Source: an uncultured Sulfitobacter sp.
Lineage (GTDB): Bacteria; Pseudomonadota; Alphaproteobacteria; Rhodobacterales; Rhodobacteraceae
Direction: 5' to 3'
DNA length: 64,000 nucleotides
Assembly (NCBI GenBank): GCA_913060815.1
Contig: CAJXSZ010000001.1
Coordinates: forward strand, 310,001-374,000
Shown: positions 8,839 through 19,222 of the stretch, one piece after another
Position numbering within the stretch: the first letter of the stretch is position 1
How the letters are laid out: each line of letters starts with the position of its first letter
Made by a program: the position numbers and the translations under genes
Notes under the pieces: generated by a model
Databases searched by the model: none
What the model saw: only the letters and a program-made list of their open reading frames with translations
Told to the model about the DNA's origin: nothing

Positions 8839-9780
8839 CTATCCGTTAAATCGGTAGTCTTTTTCGATTTGCGCACCAATGGCATTGTTGTTGCGCAGAA
8901 AGCTGCTGATGAATTGATGCAGCCCTGAGTCAAAGATCGCGCCGATGTTCTGGTCCTGCAGTTCTTTTATTTGTGCATCAACCAATGCGTGACAGTCCAT
9001 TCGCACGCCATAGTCTTTTTCAAGATAAGCCAGCTTTTCAGCGATCAGACTGCTGGAGAAATAGAGTGACCGAGGAAAGCGGGGGTCAAGGATCAGGAAC
9101 TCTGCAATCCCCGATGCGCTCATCTCATCATCATTGATCCAGCGAAACGAGCGGTGGGCCGAGACTGACCGCAACACTGTTTCCCATTGAACGTTATCGA
9201 GCGGGGAGCCTACAAAGCTGGCTGAGGGGAGCAGGGTGTAGTATTTTACATCGATAATACGGGCCGTGTTGTCAGCGCGTTCCACGCCTGTTCCGATTTG
9301 CGCGAAATCAAAGATATCGTTGCGCAACATCGTGCCATGCATCGCGCCACGCACCAACGCGGATTGACGGCGGATTTCACCCAGAAGCACTGGCAACTCT
9401 GTCTCGGGTATCGGCGCTTTCAACGCCTCTTTCATTGCCATCCAATTCTCGTTGACGGCTTCCCAGACTTCGGTTGTCAAAGCGGTACGCACCATACGTG
9501 CGTTGGTGCGCGCGTTTTGTACCGATGACATCACGCTGGACGGATTGCTGGTGTCGCGCAGCAAATAGTCCACTACATTTGCGTCTGTGTACGTGTCATA
9601 GAGTGCGTCATAGCCCCTTCGCACACCAGCAGTTGTTACAACGGATTTCCAATCCGATGTGGTGTCGTTCGAGCGTGTCAGTGCGATGCGAAATCCTGCC
9701 TCGATCAGCCGAGCGGTATTCTCGCTGCGCTCCAGAAATCTGAACATCCAGTACAGGCCACCTGCGGTTTTGCCTAACAT
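8839..9780 (-). CDS. Alpha-E domain-containing protein
   Basis: 313 aa, all-helical. It opens MLGKTAGGLYWMFRFLERSEN, which is the typical start of alpha-E proteins. A longer in-frame start at 9804 would overlap the ATP-grasp gene, whereas the ATG at 9780 begins five bases after that gene's stop and has GGAGG upstream. Alpha-E proteins accompany circularly permuted ATP-grasp enzymes and transglutaminases in many bacteria and are thought to act together in peptide synthesis or modification. No catalytic residue can be assigned by eye. Confidence 0.88.
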   Translation of the reverse strand: MLGKTAGGLYWMFRFLERSENTARLIEAGFRIALTRSNDTTSDWKSVVTTAGVRRGYDALYDTYTDANVVDYLLRDTSNPSSVMSSVQNARTNARMVRTALTTEVWEAVNENWMAMKEALKAPIPETELPVLLGEIRRQSALVRGAMHGTMLRNDIFDFAQIGTGVERADNTARIIDVKYYTLLPSASFVGSPLDNVQWETVLRSVSAHRSFRWINDDEMSASGIAEFLILDPRFPRSLYFSSSLIAEKLAYLEKDYGVRMDCHALVDAQIKELQDQNIGAIFDSGLHQFISSFLRNNNAIGAQIEKDYRFNG

Positions 9781-9785
9781 CTGCG

Positions 9786-11213
9786 CTAGTCCTCCAGAAC
9801 CCAAGTATCTTTTGTTCCGCCGCCCTGACTGGAATTCACCACAAGCGATCCTTCCTGAAGGGCGACGCGGGTCAGCCCACCGGGGGAGATGTTGATCCCT
9901 TTTGGCGAAACGAGCACGAAGGGCCGCAAATCGACGTGACGCGGGGCAAGGCCATTCTCGGCAAATATCGGAACGGTCGAGAGCGAAAGCGTAGGTTGAG
10001 CAATATAATTTCCGGGGTTCGCTTTCAGCTTTGAAGCGAAATCCGCCAGTTCCTTTTTATTCGCCGCGGGACCGACGAGCATGCCATACCCGCCCGAGCC
10101 GTGCACCTCTTTCACGACAAGATCAGCCAGATTGTCGAGCACGTACTTCAGTGCATCAGGCTCAGCACAGCGGTAGGTTTCGACATTCTTGAGGATTGCC
10201 TTTTCGCCCGTGTAAAACTCAACGATATCAGGGATGTAGGAATAGATCGCCTTGTCATCGGCGATCCCGGTGCCCGGAGCGTTGGCGATGGTGATATTTC
10301 CTGCGCGGTAGACATCCATAATCCCCGGCACGCCCAACATGCTTTCGGGATTGAAGTTCAGCGGGTCCAGATACTCGTCATCGACACGGCGATAAAGCAC
10401 ATCGATACAGCGGTAGCCTTCGGTCGTCCGCATGGCGATGCGGCCATCTACAACACGTAGATCATGCCCCTCAACCAGCTCGACGCCCATTTGGTCAGCG
10501 AGGAAGGAATGCTCGAAATAGGCGGAGTTGTGGATGCCCGGAGTGAGAATTGCGACGGTGCATTTCCCTTCCGCATTTCGCGGCGCACAAGCGGCAAGCG
10601 AGCGGCGGAGATTTTTGGGGTAATCGCTGACAGGCTTGACGCGGTTCTGGCTGAAAAGCTCTGGAAACATCTGCAACATCGTCTCGCGGTTCTCCAGCAT
10701 ATAGGAGACCCCGGAAGGAGTGCGGGCATTGTCCTCAAGAACGTAAAAGTCATCTTCTCCGGTGCGCACGATATCAGTGCCAACGATATGTGTGTAGATA
10801 TTGCCCGGCGGTGATAGACCCATCATCTGCGGCAGGAACGCGTCATTCTTTGCAATGAGGTCGACGGGGACAATTCCCGCACGCAAGATTTCCTGCCGAT
10901 GATAAATATCGTGCAGGAACATATTGATGGCGCGCACCCGCTGCTCGATCCCCCGCGACAGCTTGGTCCATTCGCGGTTGGAGATGATGCGCGGAATGAG
11001 GTCAAATGGGATAAGCCGCTCTTGGGCGGCTTCCTGCCCGTAGACGTTGAAGGTGATACCGGTACGCCTGAAAAACGCCTCTGCCTCATTGGATTTGGTT
11101 GTGAGGCGTGCGGGGTCTTGGTTCGAGAACCAGTTTTTGTAAGCACGGTATGGATCGCGCACACCATCGGGCCCGGTCAGCATTTCGTCGAAGTGGTCTA
11201 ATTTGTGGTTCAT
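9786..11213 (-). CDS. Circularly permuted type 2 ATP-grasp protein
   Basis: 475 aa beginning MNHKLDHFDEM; an earlier in-frame start (11282) adds an atypical leader. The family block 'RAINMFLHDIYH', then 'PPGNIYTHIVGTDIVR', 'FYVLEDNARTPSGVSYMLENR' and 'VVKEVHGSGGYGMLVGP' are all visible; the last is the ATP-binding lysine/glycine loop near residue 360. ATP-grasp enzymes join a carboxylate to an amine through an acyl phosphate. With alpha-E and transglutaminase partners just downstream, an amide/peptide-forming role is inferred. It is transcribed divergently from the large transglutaminase-DUF2126 protein. Confidence 0.9.
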   Translation of the reverse strand: MNHKLDHFDEMLTGPDGVRDPYRAYKNWFSNQDPARLTTKSNEAEAFFRRTGITFNVYGQEAAQERLIPFDLIPRIISNREWTKLSRGIEQRVRAINMFLHDIYHRQEILRAGIVPVDLIAKNDAFLPQMMGLSPPGNIYTHIVGTDIVRTGEDDFYVLEDNARTPSGVSYMLENRETMLQMFPELFSQNRVKPVSDYPKNLRRSLAACAPRNAEGKCTVAILTPGIHNSAYFEHSFLADQMGVELVEGHDLRVVDGRIAMRTTEGYRCIDVLYRRVDDEYLDPLNFNPESMLGVPGIMDVYRAGNITIANAPGTGIADDKAIYSYIPDIVEFYTGEKAILKNVETYRCAEPDALKYVLDNLADLVVKEVHGSGGYGMLVGPAANKKELADFASKLKANPGNYIAQPTLSLSTVPIFAENGLAPRHVDLRPFVLVSPKGINISPGGLTRVALQEGSLVVNSSQGGGTKDTWVLED

Positions 11214-11420
11214 GGCCTTAGCGTATCGTAAAGTTACGAAACTGCAACGCGACAAAGGGAGAGAACAAGGATTTGCGTCCATGCCGCAAGGTAAGCGATT
11301 AATATTAGGGCGATTTTAGAAATGTGGCCCGCTGATGCAGTCTACCTGTTGCAACTTGTCCGTGCGAAGTGCGACCATTGCACCAAGAATTTGTAATGAT
11401 GGACTTAGGGATCAGCGAAA

Positions 11421-14400
11421 ATGTCAATAACGGCAAGCATTTATCACCTCACACATTACAAGTACGATCGTCCCGTGACGCTCGGGCCGCAAGTAATCCG
11501 TCTACGTCCCGCGCCGCATTCACGCACCAGAGTGATCTCCCACAGCCTGATCGTATCGCCCTCAGGGCATTTTATGAACCACCAGCAGGACCCCTACGGA
11601 AACTGGCAGGCGCGGCTCGTGTTTCCGGAGCCGGTACGCGAATTCAAGATCGAGGTTGATCTGGTCGCGGACATGTCGGTCTACAACCCTTTCGATTTCT
11701 TCGTTGAGGATAGCGCAAAAGAATTCCCGCTTACCTATAGCGACGACATCGCCCCCGATCTGAGCATCTATCTGCGGGCTGAGCCTGTCGGGCCGCTGTT
11801 GAAAGAATTTCTTGCTTCTGTGCCGCGCGATCCGATGGTGACGATCGATTTTCTCGTAATGCTCAACAGCCGCCTGGCCTCCGAGATCAACTATGAGATC
11901 CGGATGGAGCCGGGGGTGCAGAGCGCCGAACAGACGCTGGGCCGCGCGGCGGGGTCGTGTCGCGATACAAGCTGGCTTTTGGTGCAGGCGCTGCGCAACC
12001 TTGGCTTGGCCGCACGGTTTGTCTCTGGCTATCTGATCCAGCTCAAGCCTGACCTGATCGCAATCGACGGTCCCGCGGGCACGGACAAAGATTTCACCGA
12101 TCTGCATGCTTGGGTCGAGGTCTACCTGCCAGGAGCGGGCTGGGTCGGGCTTGATCCGACCTCGGGTCTGCTGGCGGGCGAGAGCCATATTCCGCTAGCC
12201 GCCACACCCCATTACAGCCACGCGGCGCCTATTTCCGGCGTTGCCAGTGCGGCCGATGTGGAATTCTCGTTCGATATGCAGGTGACACGCACAGCCGAGC
12301 ATCCACGCATCACAAAGCCCTTCTCCGAGGCGGCTTGGGATGCGCTCAACACTTTGGGGCGCGACGTGGACAAACGGCTTGAGGCGGGCGACGTGCGGCT
12401 CACCATGGGAGGTGAGCCAACCTTTGTCAGCATTGATGACTTCGAGAGCGACGAATGGAATTCCGACGCGGTCGGTCCCACGAAACGGGGGCTAGCGGAC
12501 CAGTTGATGCGCCGCTTGCAGGGCAAATTCTCGACAGGCGGTTTGCTGCACTATGGTCAAGGCAAATGGTATCCGGGGGAGACACTGCCGCGTTGGACCT
12601 TCTCGCTTTACTGGCGCAAGGACGGGCAACCCATTTGGAACGACCCTGATCTTTTAGCGCGTGAGGATACCAACGAGGACGTAGGCCCCGACGATGCGCA
12701 AAACCTGCTGACCGAAATCGCCCATTACCTCGCAGTGCCGCGCGAAAACGTACTGCCAGCTTTTGAGGACCCAGCAGAGTGGATTATTAAAGAGGGTAAT
12801 CTGCCCGCAAATGTGACGCCCGAGAATTCAAAATTGAAAGACCCTGAAGAACGCGCGCGGATCGCAAAAGTGTTCGAGCGCGGCCTGACTACACCGGCGG
12901 GATACGTCTTGCCTGTGCAGCGCTGGCAGGCGCGCGCCAGCAGCCGCTGGATGTCCGAAGTCTGGAATCTGCGGCGCGGGAAAGTGTTTCTTGTCTCGGG
13001 CGACAGCCCTGTGGGGTACCGTCTGCCACTGGGCACCTTGCCCCATGTCCCGGAAAGTGACTTCCCGTTTATCAATCCCCAAGACCCGACCGAGCCGCGC
13101 GGCCCCTTGCCGGATGCGCCTGCACCTGCGCCGAGAGAGCCAGAGCAGAAAGCAGTAGATCGCAAGGCGGCACCTGCGGGTCAGGAACAGATCGAGCAAA
13201 CTCTAGGGGACCTTGATGGCCGTGTGCGAACTGCCATTTCCGTCGAAGCGCGTGACGGGCGGCTCTGTGTCTTTTTGCCCCCTGTCGAAAAACTCGAGGA
13301 CTACCTTGAACTGATCGCTGCTGTTGAGACAGCGGCGGGCACAATCGGGCATAAAGTACTGATTGAAGGATACGCGCCGCCCTCTGATCCGCGCATCGAA
13401 GTCATGCGCATCGCGCCCGATCCAGGCGTGATCGAAGTGAACATTCACCCTGCCGCCAATTGGGAAGCTTGCGTGCATACCACCGAAGCTGTCTATGAAG
13501 AGGCCCGTCAATGTCGCCTCGGTGCGGATAAATTCATGACGGACGGGCGTCACACAGGCACAGGCGGCGGCAATCATGTGGTTGTTGGGGGTGCAACGCC
13601 CGCAGATAGCCCGTTTCTGCGCCGCCCTGATTTGCTCAAAAGTCTGATCCTGTTTTGGCAGCGTCACCCCAGCCTGTCGTATCTTTTTGCGGGAACATTC
13701 GTCGGGCCTACGTCACAAGCCCCGCGCATCGACGAGGCGCGCCACGATGTGCTCTATGAGCTGGAAATCGCGCTTGATCAGATCTGGCCACCATCCGAGG
13801 GGGAAGTGCCGCCGCCATGGCTTACGGACAGGCTGCTGCGCAATGCGCTCATCGACGTAACCGGCAACACGCACCGGACCGAAATTTGTATCGACAAGCT
13901 TTACTCCCCTGATGGCCCAACAGGGCGCTTGGGATTGGTGGAGTTTCGCGGGTTTGAAATGCCGCCCGATCCACGGATGAGCCTTGCGCAGCAGGTCTTG
14001 CTGCGGGCGATCATTTTGCGATGCTGGGAGAACCCGATTAGTGGCAATTTGACCCGTTGGGGCACAACGCTGCACGACCGTTTCATGCTGCCTGCTTTCA
14101 TCTGGGAAGACTTTGGTGAAGTGCTTTCCGACCTGAAGGCGCATGATCTGGCCCTCGACCCTGCTTGGTTCGAGGCGCAGGCCGAGTTCCGCTTCCCGTT
14201 CTGTGGTGAGGTGACCTATGAGGGCATCACGCTGGAATTGCGCCAAGCGTTGGAGCTTTGGCACGTGCTGGGAGAAACAGGCGCGATTGGCGGTACGGTT
14301 CGATATACCGACAGCTCCTCCGAGCGGTTGCAGGTAACGCTCAAGGGCGCGAACCCCGACCGCTATATTGTGACCGCCAACAGCCGTGTGGTGCCGCTAC

Positions 14401-14741
14401 AGACTACGGCGACGAATGGCATTCGCGTGGGCGGTGTGCGGTATAAGGCTTGGAAACCCTCATTGTCTCTGCATCCAGTGCTTGAGGTCGATGCGCCGCT
14501 GACCTTTGACATCTATGACACATGGACGGGTAAATCGCTGGGGGGGTGCCGTTATCACGTGGCCCATCCGGGCGGGCGCAGCTTTGATACCTTCCCCGTC
14601 AATGGCAACGAGGCAGAGGCGCGGCGGCTGAGCCGGTTCGAGAAGATGGGCCATACGGCAGGCACGTTTACACCCGCGCCAGAGCGGCCACATCCAGAGT
14701 TTCCCATGACGCTGGATCTGCGCCGCAGGGCAGGTTTGTAA
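11421..14741 (+). CDS. Transglutaminase-like protein fused to DUF2126
   Basis: 1106 aa, the usual size for this fusion. Residues 1-~290 are a transglutaminase-like unit: an N-terminal beta domain ([15 protein letters not shown]), the nucleophile Cys in [10 protein letters not shown] near 180, His in [10 protein letters not shown] near 235 and Asp in VGLDPTSG near 250. From about residue 325 ('[12 protein letters not shown]') to the end is DUF2126, discussed in the literature as an amidoligase-like catalytic domain. A proline-rich linker ([14 protein letters not shown]) lies near residues 560-580. The GC-rich gene is divergent from the ATP-grasp gene and convergent with the Anbu gene. Function is inferred, not demonstrated. 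Confidence 0.9.
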   Translation: MSITASIYHLTHYKYDRPVTLGPQVIRLRPAPHSRTRVISHSLIVSPSGHFMNHQQDPYGNWQARLVFPEPVREFKIEVDLVADMSVYNPFDFFVEDSAKEFPLTYSDDIAPDLSIYLRAEPVGPLLKEFLASVPRDPMVTIDFLVMLNSRLASEINYEIRMEPGVQSAEQTLGRAAGSCRDTSWLLVQALRNLGLAARFVSGYLIQLKPDLIAIDGPAGTDKDFTDLHAWVEVYLPGAGWVGLDPTSGLLAGESHIPLAATPHYSHAAPISGVASAADVEFSFDMQVTRTAEHPRITKPFSEAAWDALNTLGRDVDKRLEAGDVRLTMGGEPTFVSIDDFESDEWNSDAVGPTKRGLADQLMRRLQGKFSTGGLLHYGQGKWYPGETLPRWTFSLYWRKDGQPIWNDPDLLAREDTNEDVGPDDAQNLLTEIAHYLAVPRENVLPAFEDPAEWIIKEGNLPANVTPENSKLKDPEERARIAKVFERGLTTPAGYVLPVQRWQARASSRWMSEVWNLRRGKVFLVSGDSPVGYRLPLGTLPHVPESDFPFINPQDPTEPRGPLPDAPAPAPREPEQKAVDRKAAPAGQEQIEQTLGDLDGRVRTAISVEARDGRLCVFLPPVEKLEDYLELIAAVETAAGTIGHKVLIEGYAPPSDPRIEVMRIAPDPGVIEVNIHPAANWEACVHTTEAVYEEARQCRLGADKFMTDGRHTGTGGGNHVVVGGATPADSPFLRRPDLLKSLILFWQRHPSLSYLFAGTFVGPTSQAPRIDEARHDVLYELEIALDQIWPPSEGEVPPPWLTDRLLRNALIDVTGNTHRTEICIDKLYSPDGPTGRLGLVEFRGFEMPPDPRMSLAQQVLLRAIILRCWENPISGNLTRWGTTLHDRFMLPAFIWEDFGEVLSDLKAHDLALDPAWFEAQAEFRFPFCGEVTYEGITLELRQALELWHVLGETGAIGGTVRYTDSSSERLQVTLKGANPDRYIVTANSRVVPLQTTATNGIRVGGVRYKAWKPSLSLHPVLEVDAPLTFDIYDTWTGKSLGGCRYHVAHPGGRSFDTFPVNGNEAEARRLSRFEKMGHTAGTFTPAPERPHPEFPMTLDLRRRAGL

Positions 14742-14765
14742 GGGCTTTTGAAGGGTAGGGGCCGC

Positions 14766-15524
14766 TTATTCGGCGGCTTTTGCTATCTTCTTGCGGTAGC
14801 TAGGCAGGCGTTGGAGCGCAACACGCAAGGCATCACCCCAGTCATGGGAGATGGTCTGGTAGTAAGGGTTGTCCGCTTCGATACGCGTCTGCTCCTCGAT
14901 ATCCAAGGCGTCTTTGGCATAGACCTGTAGGTCAAGCGGAAGGCCTACCGACAGGTTCGCCTTGATCGTTGAATCAAACGAGACAAGCAGGAGTTTGATC
15001 GCGTCTTCAAATGTCATGTCGGGATCATAGGCCCGCACAAGGATCGGTTTGCCATATTTTGCCTCACCAATCTGGAAGAATGGCGCATCGTCAGTCACCT
15101 CGATGAAGTTTCCTTCGGGGTAGATCAAAAACATCGTTGGCGCGCCGTCCTTGATCTGTCCGCCGACGATGAGCGAGGCGGTAAACCGTGATGATCCACT
15201 TTGGCCATGGCCCCCCATGGCGCTGTCGCGGATCACTTCTTGCAAGGTTTGCCCGACAAGCCGTGCGACCTGAAACATCGTTGGCTGCTCGAGAATCGTA
15301 GGGTTGCGCTCGGTGACAGTTTTGGAGCGCTCCTCAAGCACGCTGATCAACGCTTGGGTCGTGGCAAGGTTGCCCGCTGTCATGATCGTGATCGTCCGCT
15401 CGCCTTCTACGTTGAAGGTAAACATCTTTTTGGTAGTCGAGAAGTTATCGACCCCCGCATTGGTGCGGGTATCAGACATGAAGACAAGGCCGCGGTTCAG
15501 GCGAAGGCCAACGCAATAGGTCAT
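14766..15524 (-). CDS. Anbu-type proteasome-like peptidase
   Basis: 252 aa, starting MTYCVGLRLNRGLVFMSDTRTNAG, the hallmark start of Anbu (ancestral beta subunit) Ntn hydrolases. Thr2 would be exposed as the nucleophile after Met removal, and the Asp/Arg of SDTRTNAG and the Lys of TTKKMF complete the Ntn-hydrolase pocket. Anbu forms open multi-subunit rings and is often encoded beside ATP-grasp, alpha-E and transglutaminase genes, exactly as here. The peptide substrate is unknown. Sequence is complete with no sign of a propeptide. Confidence 0.92.
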   Translation of the reverse strand: MTYCVGLRLNRGLVFMSDTRTNAGVDNFSTTKKMFTFNVEGERTITIMTAGNLATTQALISVLEERSKTVTERNPTILEQPTMFQVARLVGQTLQEVIRDSAMGGHGQSGSSRFTASLIVGGQIKDGAPTMFLIYPEGNFIEVTDDAPFFQIGEAKYGKPILVRAYDPDMTFEDAIKLLLVSFDSTIKANLSVGLPLDLQVYAKDALDIEEQTRIEADNPYYQTISHDWGDALRVALQRLPSYRKKIAKAAE

Positions 15525-15646
15525 TTTTCTGGGTCCAGATTAGGGATAGGAGCGGCAAACTGTCGTTCTAACTAGGCTGATACAGTAGTCAGTTCAACAG
15601 TTGATTAATACCATATTTGCGCATGCAGGCGATGGTGCCTACATCA

Positions 15647-16429
15647 TCATGATGTGATGCGCGACACATCGACGGTTTGTTCAATCAAACCCATCCAGCC
15701 GTAAGAGGTCATAAAGGAAGCGTCCGCCGCATCGCGACCCACACCGATGCGCACTATCTCCTCGGGCTGGACCATGCCTGTCGCATCCACGAAGTGCCAC
15801 GCACCATCCAGATAGACCTCGGCCACCGCGTGAAAATCCTGCGGCGTCACGTCTGGACCGTAAACACTTGCGAAACGCGCAGGAATTCCGGCCGCGCGGG
15901 CAAGCGTGATAAGCATATGGGCGTAATCCCTGCACACACCAGACAAGCTGTTGAAGCTGTCTGTCGCAGTTGTTCCCGCAGGGCTGGCCGCACTATCATA
16001 AGTGAAATTGCTATAGATCCAGTCGCGCATGGCATCTACGAGTGTTCCGCCCTTCAAGTCCCCGAACTGGGCCGCGACAAAGTCGAGAAACAATTCAGGA
16101 TGGCAGTAACGTGACGGCATCAGATACTGAATAACCTCGGCGGGAATCTGGACCCGGGGGGTCTGCGGCAAACCGTCCAATGCTCTGACCGCGCGCGAAA
16201 CATCCACTTCCGCTTGATACGCGCATTCAAATCCTGATCCAGCCTGTATCCATCTTCGGGTACCAAGACCGCCTTCGCCTTCGATGATGTTCGAGACGGT
16301 ACCGCTATTGAATGTCATCTCAACAGCATGCAGTTTCTGCGTATTCTCCGCCGCAGCTTCAATCTGCAGCAGCAGATCAACAGGCTGCGATGTTTCATAT
16401 ACAAGATTGGCACGGATCAAAAACCGCAT
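15647..16429 (-). CDS. Transglutaminase-like family protein (third in the island)
   Basis: 260 aa, of a different subfamily from the two others: it begins MRFLIRANLVYETSQPVDL. The triad is Cys in SGVCRDYAH near residue 166, His in DFHAVAEVYL near 203 and Asp in HFVDATGM near 218. It is on the same strand as the Anbu gene and about 120 bases upstream of it, so may share its promoter. It probably processes the same peptide or amide product as its neighbours. Confidence 0.87.
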   Translation of the reverse strand: MRFLIRANLVYETSQPVDLLLQIEAAAENTQKLHAVEMTFNSGTVSNIIEGEGGLGTRRWIQAGSGFECAYQAEVDVSRAVRALDGLPQTPRVQIPAEVIQYLMPSRYCHPELFLDFVAAQFGDLKGGTLVDAMRDWIYSNFTYDSAASPAGTTATDSFNSLSGVCRDYAHMLITLARAAGIPARFASVYGPDVTPQDFHAVAEVYLDGAWHFVDATGMVQPEEIVRIGVGRDAADASFMTSYGWMGLIEQTVDVSRITS

Positions 16430-16829
16430 TGGATATTCCTAAGCGTTAAAGGGGGGTGGATCGCACCGCAGACGAGTCATATCGATGGACCCTGATGCAC
16501 TATAGTTAGGTTGCGGACGCAGCGCATCAATGAAGTGAGTGAATATAAAAGCAATAGCGCTTTTGTTTTAAAAGGAGACAAGGTGAGGAGTGTTCTCGTT
16601 GCTGAGGGCGTGCTCTGGAATGATCCTACAGTGACCTAAGCCGTTGCAGCCTGTTCAACTGGCCGCATCTTGCTGCCTAATTGCTAAATTGCTGCAGATG
16701 ATGGGAAATATCGAGGTGGGTTGAGCTTGGTCGACAGCAGGCTCACCCCGTGGTGCAAATTGCGCCACGGGGTGCCGATGTCTCTGAGCAAGAATGGGGT
16801 CGTCTTGGGCGCTGTCCGTTGATCAGCGT
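16430..16829. other. 400-base non-coding stretch with two small hairpins
   Basis: No convincing gene. A perfect 10-bp inverted repeat (CACCCCGTGG / CCACGGGGTG, 16744-16753 and 16765-16774) lies downstream of the RTX gene read on the minus strand and may end its transcript. A weaker AAAAGC...GCTTTT hairpin sits at 16546-16563. A 19-codon reading frame (16583-16639, GTG start after AAGGAG) is noted but is too short to support as a gene. The promoter for the transglutaminase gene at 16429 should also be here. Confidence 0.5.
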
Positions 16830-18776
16830 TCAGACGAAATCAAAGTCGGAAGAACTCAGCGATTTGGCGGAGATGCCCTCCAAAAGGATCGTATCGTTTT
16901 CGTCATATGTGATCAGCGCGCCATCTGCGGTGTCGGAGATGCGAAGGTCATTAAAGTCGAAATTGACGTCTCTGAACACAATATCATCATATCCGTCCTG
17001 AAAGTCCCTGATAATGTCATCGTGTCCCGCCGCTTCAAACACAAACCGATCGCTGCCGCTGCCACCCAACAGCGTGTCGTCACCCAACCCGCCTGTCAGA
17101 GTGTCGTTGCCCGCATATCCGCGAAGCTGATTATCGTCATCATCGCCTGTAATACGGTCACTACCCTTGTTTGAACCGTAGATGTGTTCGATGCTCGAAT
17201 AGCGGTCACCACCACTGTTGCTGCCTGTTTCGAGGTTGATTTTGATGCCCGTGGACTGGCTGTGGAAGGACACTGTATCCTCACCAGCACCGCCAATGAA
17301 ACGATCCCGACCACTGGTATCGATCAAGTAATCATTGCCAGTTCCACCATTGAGGGTGTCATTGCCTTTGCCGCCGCGCAGGACATCACGGCCTCCGTAG
17401 CCGCGCAATTCGTTGTTGTCGTCGTCACCCGTCAGGCGATCCCGACTCTTGTTCGATCCGTACACATGTTCGATGCTGGAAAAGCGGTCGCCGCCGCTGT
17501 TCTTGCCTGTATCAAGATCAACCTCCACCCCGCCCGAGCCGCCATGGAAAGAAACTGTATCCTCACCAGCACCGCCGATGAACCAGTCCCGCCCGCTGAT
17601 ATCAATGAGGTAATCGTTGCCAGTGCCGCCATTAAGCGTGTCGTCGCCGGTGCCTCCTCTAAGAGTGTCCTCGCCAGCATATCCGCGCAATTGATTTTCG
17701 CCGCTATCACCAATCAGGTAGTCGCGGCCAGTGTTTGACCCATACACATGTTCAATGCTGGAAAAACGATCGCCGCCGCTGTTTTTGCCGGTATCGAGAT
17801 TGACGGTGACGCCGCCCGAGCGACCATGGAAAGAAACAGTATCCTCACCTGAGCCGCCGATGAACTGGTCCCGTCCGCTGTAATCAATAAGATAGTCGTT
17901 GCCCGAACCGCCGTTCAGCGTATCGTCGCCCGTCCCCCCGCGCAGAGTATCGGCCCCGCCATAGCCGCGCAGTTGGTTGTCATCGCTGTCACCTGTCAGG
18001 TAATCGCTGCCCTTGTTTGAGCCGTAGGCGTGTTCGATACTGGTATAACGGTCCCCATCGCTGTTCTTGCCTGTAGCAAGGTTCAGCGTAAGGCCAGCTG
18101 TCTGGCTGTGGAAAGAAACAGTGTCTTCACCTGATCCACCACTGAAGTGGTCGCGGCCGACGGTATCGATGAAGTAGTCATTCCCCGAGCCACCACTCAT
18201 AGTATCATTGCCGGAGCCACCTTGGATTTTGTCACGACCAGCATTTCCGTCCAGACGGTCGTTCCCGCTACCGCCAGTCAGTTTATTGTTTCCGCTGCCA
18301 CCCAAAAGCTGGAGATCTTCTGTGCCCGACGTGCGGGCGAAATTCTGCGTTACCAAGACGCTCGTAAATACTCCGTTGGAATAGGTCAGCGGCCCTACGG
18401 CGATGCCAATACCCACGGATGTTACATTTGCATCCATGATGTTCTTGAGGTGGCCAGGGCTGTTCATCAGGTTCGTGTGCAGCTGCCTTACTTCATCATA
18501 ATAGCTACTGCTTCCCGACACGCTAACCGCTGCGATGTTTTCTGTGGCACGCCATGAGCCAGAGAAATCATAGCCGGCAGCCTTCATTCGCTCAGAGGGG
18601 AACGTGCCGCTCACGCCTGTATGGCTGAACGTATCAGCTTTGGTCATCCACCTGCTGTGATCATCCGCAGCATCATTGAGGTTCGTCTCGAGGCGCAAAG
18701 CAGACAAGCCCGCGTCTTCACGGACGTCGTTTACCAAACCAAAAAAATATCGTTCCAGTGCAGTTGCAAGTGCCAT
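16830..18776 (-). CDS. Secreted CAP-domain protein with RTX calcium-binding repeats
   Basis: 648 aa. Residues 1-~150 are a CAP (SCP/PR-1-like) domain: 'LVNDVREDAGLSALRLETNLNDAADDHSRWM', 'FSHTG', 'ENIA' and 'LHTNLMNSPGHLKNIMD' with the conserved histidines and glutamate. The rest is RTX nonapeptides (GGSGNDxL type) organised in four ~94-residue modules, each ending in a 'SSIEHxYGSN' segment. The C-terminus (RFVFEAAGHDDIIRDFQDG...) is a type I secretion signal region. There is no Sec signal peptide, as expected for type I export; no transporter genes are in the window. It is likely extracellular and calcium-stabilised. Confidence 0.88.
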   Translation of the reverse strand: MALATALERYFFGLVNDVREDAGLSALRLETNLNDAADDHSRWMTKADTFSHTGVSGTFPSERMKAAGYDFSGSWRATENIAAVSVSGSSSYYDEVRQLHTNLMNSPGHLKNIMDANVTSVGIGIAVGPLTYSNGVFTSVLVTQNFARTSGTEDLQLLGGSGNNKLTGGSGNDRLDGNAGRDKIQGGSGNDTMSGGSGNDYFIDTVGRDHFSGGSGEDTVSFHSQTAGLTLNLATGKNSDGDRYTSIEHAYGSNKGSDYLTGDSDDNQLRGYGGADTLRGGTGDDTLNGGSGNDYLIDYSGRDQFIGGSGEDTVSFHGRSGGVTVNLDTGKNSGGDRFSSIEHVYGSNTGRDYLIGDSGENQLRGYAGEDTLRGGTGDDTLNGGTGNDYLIDISGRDWFIGGAGEDTVSFHGGSGGVEVDLDTGKNSGGDRFSSIEHVYGSNKSRDRLTGDDDNNELRGYGGRDVLRGGKGNDTLNGGTGNDYLIDTSGRDRFIGGAGEDTVSFHSQSTGIKINLETGSNSGGDRYSSIEHIYGSNKGSDRITGDDDDNQLRGYAGNDTLTGGLGDDTLLGGSGSDRFVFEAAGHDDIIRDFQDGYDDIVFRDVNFDFNDLRISDTADGALITYDENDTILLEGISAKSLSSSDFDFV

Positions 18777-19222
18777 GCTTCAACAAGCTCCATCTTTACT
18801 CACAGTTGCCCCGAACAGACCCCGCTGGTATGGCACAAAAAAGACCATCGCTGGGCATTGCGGTGAACAAACTGATCAAATGAGTTTCAATTATTTCTAT
18901 AAATAGACGCGCTAAAAGGCAGCTTTCGCTCCTTATTCCTCAGCTTATGCGGATCCAATCTTGTGTTATCGAACGTGGTGAATTTCCACGTCGGTGCCGC
19001 AATACACATGCGTTTGGGAAAGCAACATTGCTCAGGCCTACACATCCCCAAACGCGCAAGTTTGCGCTGATCGGAGCATCCGTCATGCGCGGGTATGCGC
19101 CAAATTTGAATTGGATCAGACGTAATTTATGAGCACGGCCAAATCGTGCAAATGCCGCCTTGGTCACCCGCGTTCAAAAAACACAGATGAACAAGACGGC
19201 GCACTCAGTTGAATTGATCAGA
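18777..19222. other. 446-base intergenic region upstream of the CAP-RTX gene
   Basis: No gene with good coding character. It must hold the promoter of the CAP-RTX gene near 18777-18920 and the transcript end of the DUF2793 gene. Two short dyads are visible: ACGTGG/CCACGT at 18973-18991 and a near-palindrome GCGCAA..TTGCGC around 19057-19071. Neither has an obvious T-run on the minus strand. Confidence 0.45.

Noticed and set aside
16583..16639. 19-codon reading frame with an AAGGAG ribosome site
   Set aside because: Too short, no conservation evidence, and such matches arise by chance; mentioned only in the intergenic entry.
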